A stretch of 64,000 bases of DNA from the NCBI GenBank assembly GCA_934457095.1, contig CAKSHJ010000006.1:1-64000 (forward strand), written 5' to 3'. This DNA is from an uncultured Eubacteriales bacterium. Its GTDB lineage: Bacteria; Bacillota; Clostridia; Oscillospirales; Acutalibacteraceae. Made by a program: the position numbers and the translations under genes. This document shows, in pieces, positions 60,250 to 64,000 of this stretch; the stretch's first letter is position 1, and the number at the start of each line of letters is the position of its first letter. The notes beneath the pieces are model-generated. The model saw nothing but the letters and a program-made list of their open reading frames with translations. It was not told the DNA's origin and made no database searches.

Positions 60250-61779
60250 TTACGCTTTTCTTTTTGCGGTTATGGCAACTCCGGTCAGCGTTGCGCCTGC
60301 CAAAACTGTAAGCAATGCAACGGTTATGAAAGTTACATCACCGGTAGCCGGAGAATTTAAATTTTCCGCCGGTTTTTGCTCCTGTTCCGGAGTTGTTTCT
60401 CCAGTTGCGGCCAGTACCAAAGAATCAAAAGGTACCTCGGTAGTTAAGGCTTGGTCTGTAAAATATTTGCCACAGTCTGCGCAATACCAATATGCAAGAT
60501 TGCCCGCTTCTGTCGCAGTAGGTGCCTTTGCCTCCGTATATACAGCATTATGCTGATGTGCAACAACTTGTCCGTTTTGCGGCACAGAAACATTGTTCAC
60601 TGTTACAGCGCCTGTACCTTCATTTTTCACAGTTACACCGGTGGGCACATTGGCAACAGCCAAATCACCTTGGGTCACAGTCACGGTATCTCCGGTTTGG
60701 GCAGTGGCAAGATTTGCAGCCACCTGCTCAGAACTTCCGATATAAAATGCAACATCATTTTTAGAAGCAGCCGTTTTACCTTGGGCAATATTTGCTACGG
60801 GAACCGCAGAGGAAAATGTGCCGCTTTCTACTGAAATGTCATATTTGGCAACAGTGCCAGTGCCGTTTTGAGGGTTTTTATACTCAGGTACAACAAATTT
60901 ACCGGTAAAATCTCCACCCTTAATGCTTAAGGAACCACCGCTTTTAGTGCCGCTTCCAATGGCAAACAGCGGGGTGTTTGCATCTTTCGAGGAGAATGTA
61001 CCGCCTGTTACAGTCAATTCCCCTTTATCCTGCTCACCCAGATAGCCGTTTGCCAAAACAGCGGAATTCTCTGCTTTAAAAGTACCGCCGCTTATGGTAG
61101 CTTGATGCCAGTTGAGCACCGAAGGACCGGTCGTATTTGAAAATGTGCCGCCCGTGATTGTCAAGCTGCCACAGTCGTCATTCTTAACTGTGTTCAGGGT
61201 TGCTTGTTTGCCTGTGAAAGAACCGCCGGAAATTGTCAGTTTTGCCGTTCTGCCGTCTTTGGGGCAAGTCTCACTGCGGTCATTGGTTGGATTTCCGTAC
61301 CAACCGTTGTCAATCAAGCTGGAAACATTCGCAGCATCGCTGGTGGACACGCTTGCTCCTTCAGCAATGGTCATTGTGCCCATATTTTTCAGCGTATACC
61401 ACTTTTCACCCGTATAAGTACCGCCGTTCAAATTCGCAGTTCCGCCGGTATAGTTTACCACAGCGCCGCCTGTGCCCTGCGCTTTCACAGTACCTGTGCC
61501 GGTAACGGTCAGCATACCCTTGTTAGAAAGCACATCCTGATTGCTGGCACCTGTCAAAGTTTTACCGTTCAAATCCAAGGTCACGGTTTTCCCCGCAGGA
61601 ATTTCAATTTTTTCTGTTAAGGTAATGTCTGCACCTAATGTCACCTCACCACCAGCCTGTATAGCAGTTTTCAAAGTACTGGTATCATTCACCGTGGTGT
61701 TCGCAGCAAATACCGCAATCGGCACTATGGTCAGCACCAAACATAGTACGGTTAAAATTGCAAATACTTTTTTCTTCAT
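60250..61779 (-). CDS. Wall-anchored parallel beta-helix protein
   Basis: A 509-residue exported protein. The signal peptide is KKKVFAILTVLCLVLTIVPIA with an AVFA cleavage site. Residues about 45-340 are a right-handed beta-helix of repeats such as LTISGGSFTG, LTITGGTFSN, ATISGGTFKA and LTVTGGTFSS. A Cys-pair module (YWYCADCGKYFTD) follows, then a Glu/Pro linker and the sorting signal SPATGD with a span and a RKA tail. Beta-helix surface proteins are often polysaccharide-binding or adhesins. Function unproven. AAAGGGG precedes the ATG. Confidence 0.88.
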   Translation of the reverse strand: MKKKVFAILTVLCLVLTIVPIAVFAANTTVNDTSTLKTAIQAGGEVTLGADITLTEKIEIPAGKTVTLDLNGKTLTGASNQDVLSNKGMLTVTGTGTVKAQGTGGAVVNYTGGTANLNGGTYTGEKWYTLKNMGTMTIAEGASVSTSDAANVSSLIDNGWYGNPTNDRSETCPKDGRTAKLTISGGSFTGKQATLNTVKNDDCGSLTITGGTFSNTTGPSVLNWHQATISGGTFKAENSAVLANGYLGEQDKGELTVTGGTFSSKDANTPLFAIGSGTKSGGSLSIKGGDFTGKFVVPEYKNPQNGTGTVAKYDISVESGTFSSAVPVANIAQGKTAASKNDVAFYIGSSEQVAANLATAQTGDTVTVTQGDLAVANVPTGVTVKNEGTGAVTVNNVSVPQNGQVVAHQHNAVYTEAKAPTATEAGNLAYWYCADCGKYFTDQALTTEVPFDSLVLAATGETTPEQEQKPAENLNSPATGDVTFITVALLTVLAGATLTGVAITAKRKA

Positions 61780-61900
61780 TTTAAAATAGCCCCTTTCTTA
61801 AAATAACTACACAAAAGCCTAAATTGACATTCTGTATATGTCAATTATACCAACCTACACGAAAAAAGTCAAGTGAATTTCCTGTTTTTCTAAAAATTAC

Positions 61901-62590
61901 CTATATCCTGTATATTTTAAACTGAACCGGCTGATTCATTCGTCTCATATCCTCATAAACCTCTTTGGATTTCGGGTTATCTCCACCGTGAATCATCAGC
62001 CACTCCGAGAAAATCCAAGGCATATAGCGGTTCTCAAAATTGCCGTTGTAGGTATATCTCAGTTTTAAGTGGTTGCGCTCTATCAGCTTTTTCACCACGG
62101 ATTCGCTAAGCAAAAGATTATGCGTCACAAATTCCATATAAGCAACCTCAGGATGGTTGTACAAAATTTGCTCAGTCAAAATAAACGCTTCATTAAGCAT
62201 TTCCTTGGGCTTGAATATACTCATCAAATTCCGAATCGGAAAGGTTCGAAAATGCAGTCTTGCAACTTTTTCGCCGTCTTCCTCCACATATTGCAGAATC
62301 AGGTACTCGTTTTGGCGCTCAAACTGCCGCTCCTCCCGCAACGCAAGCATATGCATATATTCACTATAAATATCCAGCAGGTCAATCAATTTTTCGTAAT
62401 CCTGCCGAACCTCCTCATATGGCTTATTCTCTCGAAAAGCCTGCATCAAACCGTTGTCCAACAATTCGGTAATATCCTCGCTTGCCTTGGAAACCCTTTT
62501 ACCAAATCTACGAAAATAAATGAAAAAACCAAGCAATGCACACACAACGGCTGCCGCCACACCAATACCTACCCAAGCTCCCCAGTGCAT
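61901..62590 (-). CDS. Single-span membrane protein, unknown function
   Basis: A 229-residue protein. One N-terminal span (AWVGIGVAAAVVCALLGFFI) is followed by a charged, helical cytoplasmic or outer part of about 200 residues rich in Glu, Arg and Leu, with several aromatic-rich segments near the C-terminus (RYTYNGNFENRYMPWIFSEW). I recognise no family. AAAGGGGAGAG precedes the ATG, and it lies 21 bases downstream of the HlyD gene, so it may be a partner of that export system. Confidence 0.7.
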   Translation of the reverse strand: MHWGAWVGIGVAAAVVCALLGFFIYFRRFGKRVSKASEDITELLDNGLMQAFRENKPYEEVRQDYEKLIDLLDIYSEYMHMLALREERQFERQNEYLILQYVEEDGEKVARLHFRTFPIRNLMSIFKPKEMLNEAFILTEQILYNHPEVAYMEFVTHNLLLSESVVKKLIERNHLKLRYTYNGNFENRYMPWIFSEWLMIHGGDNPKSKEVYEDMRRMNQPVQFKIYRI

Positions 62591-62611
62591 ATTTCTCTCC
62601 CCTTTCTGTTG

Positions 62612-64000
62612 TTACGATTGTTGCTGACTGCCGGTTGTTGTACCGGCGGTATCGCTATCCTTTAAAATATTAATTTTCTGCAACAAATAGAACAGCCAAT
62701 TTGTCTCATTTGTCACAATTTTTGCCGAAATGGTCATGTTATCTTTCAAGGCGAACAATTCTTTATAAACACTTTCATTCCCCTGCGGATCCAGCGTCGC
62801 TTCCACCTGATAATACATCGCATTTTCGGTTTGCACGGGCGTTTCGTAAATTTTGGTAACAGTTCCGTTAATATAACCGTATTCACTGGTGTCCAGCCCG
62901 TCCACCGAGAGCTTGACATTCTGCCCGATTTCCACAAACCCAATTCCCTTACTCGGCACATACATGGTCACGCGAAAATCCTGGTCTTGTTTATCAATCT
63001 GTGTTGTCACAATGCCCACAATGCTACCTGCACTTAAAGTGGTATCTTTCTTAACATCGGTTTTATAGTAAACATAACCAGACTCCGTTGCCTGTATATT
63101 GCAGTGCTTCAAATCCGCCTCGGTCATAGAAAGATTGGCCTTATATTCGTCTATTTTCGTCTGAAGCTGCTGCTTTTGTGACTGCACCTCCACCAAAGAG
63201 GAGGCAGTAAGCTGCTCAATTTCACTCTGTGACTGCTGGGCAGTTTCCTGCTTGCTGTTCCGCGATTGTGTAATTTGCTGGTTCAAGCTACTGATTTGCT
63301 GCTGTACACTGAGCATCTGCTGATTTTTATAACTCTGCCGTTCCGATTTATAGGTTTCCAGTTGTTGCTGGTACTGGGCAGCAGCAGTAATGTCATGCAG
63401 CGCATTGGCTTGGTTTAAAATCTCGGTGGTTTTACGAATCATATCGTCATAATTACTCATTTGACTTTGAAACAGTTTCTGCTGCATGCGCAAGGCATGA
63501 GATTCCGGCAAATTTGTTTCGTTCTCCATAGCAGAGAGCAAATCCTGATATTCATTTCTCTGTTGCGTGAGCGTTGCAACGGTTTGGCCGCCGGAGGAAG
63601 AACGCAAAGCCGCAATTTTTGCCAGAAAATTTTGTGCCTGCGCATAAAAATAGCTTTGCTCCTCATTGTTAAGAAATGTATTAGTCTGGTAGTTAATACA
63701 GTCCTCTAATTGCTTTGCATAAGCAAGCTGTTGCTCAGTTTGTGCAATCTGCTTTTCATATTCCCCTTTTTGTGCGGTTAATTTATCACTTTGCAAAGAG
63801 AAAATCGTCTGTCCCTTTTCCACATATTCGCCGTCTTTTACATGCACCTGCTCCACAACGCCGTCGGTCAGCACCTGCAAATCCTGCACCTTACCTACCA
63901 ATTGCAGCGTGCCTTGCGTATCAACGGTTTCCTGCTTATTGGTAAAGAACAAAAATACGCAGACGCCTATCAATACCGCAATAATGATATAAATGAAATA
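62612..64000 (-). CDS. HlyD-family membrane-fusion protein (5' end outside window)
   Basis: The frame remains open to the right edge, so the N-terminus is missing; at least 462 residues are visible. A membrane span (IAVLIGVCVFLFF) is followed by a biotinyl-lipoyl-like segment (GVVEQVHVKDGEYVEKGQTIF), a long Gln-rich coiled coil (about 200 residues), the second half-motif (ATESGYVYYK), and a beta-barrel domain. These are the parts of HlyD/EmrA adaptors that link an inner-membrane exporter to the outside. The exporter, probably an ABC peptidase-transporter, would lie to the right. A TTG at 63973 can be read as a start but has no ribosome site. Confidence 0.85.
   Translation of the reverse strand, partial: YFIYIIIAVLIGVCVFLFFTNKQETVDTQGTLQLVGKVQDLQVLTDGVVEQVHVKDGEYVEKGQTIFSLQSDKLTAQKGEYEKQIAQTEQQLAYAKQLEDCINYQTNTFLNNEEQSYFYAQAQNFLAKIAALRSSSGGQTVATLTQQRNEYQDLLSAMENETNLPESHALRMQQKLFQSQMSNYDDMIRKTTEILNQANALHDITAAAQYQQQLETYKSERQSYKNQQMLSVQQQISSLNQQITQSRNSKQETAQQSQSEIEQLTASSLVEVQSQKQQLQTKIDEYKANLSMTEADLKHCNIQATESGYVYYKTDVKKDTTLSAGSIVGIVTTQIDKQDQDFRVTMYVPSKGIGFVEIGQNVKLSVDGLDTSEYGYINGTVTKIYETPVQTENAMYYQVEATLDPQGNESVYKELFALKDNMTISAKIVTNETNWLFYLLQKINILKDSDTAGTTTGSQQQS

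Overview
The window looks like chromosome of a low-to-moderate G+C, Gram-positive, endospore-forming anaerobe of the class Clostridia, most like the Oscillospirales/Ruminococcaceae group. The genus cannot be fixed from sequence alone. Supporting signs are an uninterrupted late sporulation sigma factor (sigK), CotF-type coat proteins, a CwlD amidase, PerR beside a reverse rubrerythrin, a CdaA/CdaR pair, cell-wall sorting signals of the form (N/S)PxTGD, and a perfect ParB-binding parS site. No rRNA, CRISPR array or intact transposon was seen. Six tRNA genes are present, all on the minus strand with CCA encoded: Ala-GGC, Leu-CAG, Ser-GCT, Ser-TGA, Gln-CTG and Leu-TAA.

Region 1-2.4 kb looks accessory. 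It holds the end of a CHAP-type lysin, a protein with two tandem helix-turn-helix units, a RelB/RelE-type toxin-antitoxin pair, an unassigned structured RNA with its own promoter and terminator, and overlapping inverted repeats next to the 3' end of tRNA-Ala. Region 2.4-20.8 kb is housekeeping, nearly all on the minus strand: c-di-AMP synthesis (cdaA-cdaR), a cysteine desulfurase coupled to a DUF3343 protein, ispD-ispF, envelope hydrolases, pgeF, rqcH, a NIF3 protein, trmK, a DUF1858 protein, a plus-strand Xer recombinase, class I ribonucleotide reductase nrdA-nrdB behind a paired NrdR operator, and perR-rubrerythrin behind a Per box.

Region 20.9-26.3 kb (parS, mrp, gpsA, a two-component system, a DUF11 protein) has the opposite strand composition to the rest: its plus strand is T/G-rich while the plus strand of the other minus-strand gene blocks is A/C-rich. 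Region 26.3-35.8 kb carries HD hydrolase, dUTPase, an FNT channel, a complete agmatine-route spermidine operon (speD-speA-speE-speB), endonuclease IV, an alkyltransferase, tRNAs and a BaiN-type flavoprotein.

Region 35.9-44.0 kb holds a MarR-controlled heterodimeric ABC exporter, a short RecQ, sigK and spore-coat genes. Region 44.1-52.0 kb is rich in exported proteins: an M6 metalloprotease, a PI-PLC-like enzyme, a lipoprotein remnant and an M23 peptidase. Region 52.3-64.0 kb has a split transketolase, a second heterodimeric ABC exporter, radA, cwlD, a wall-anchored beta-helix protein and a HlyD-type adaptor running off the right edge. The clearest regulatory findings are parS, the NrdR box pair, the Per box and the MarR operator. 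The least explained items are the RNA at 1.7-1.9 kb, the strand-composition switch inside mrp, and the DUF11 protein.
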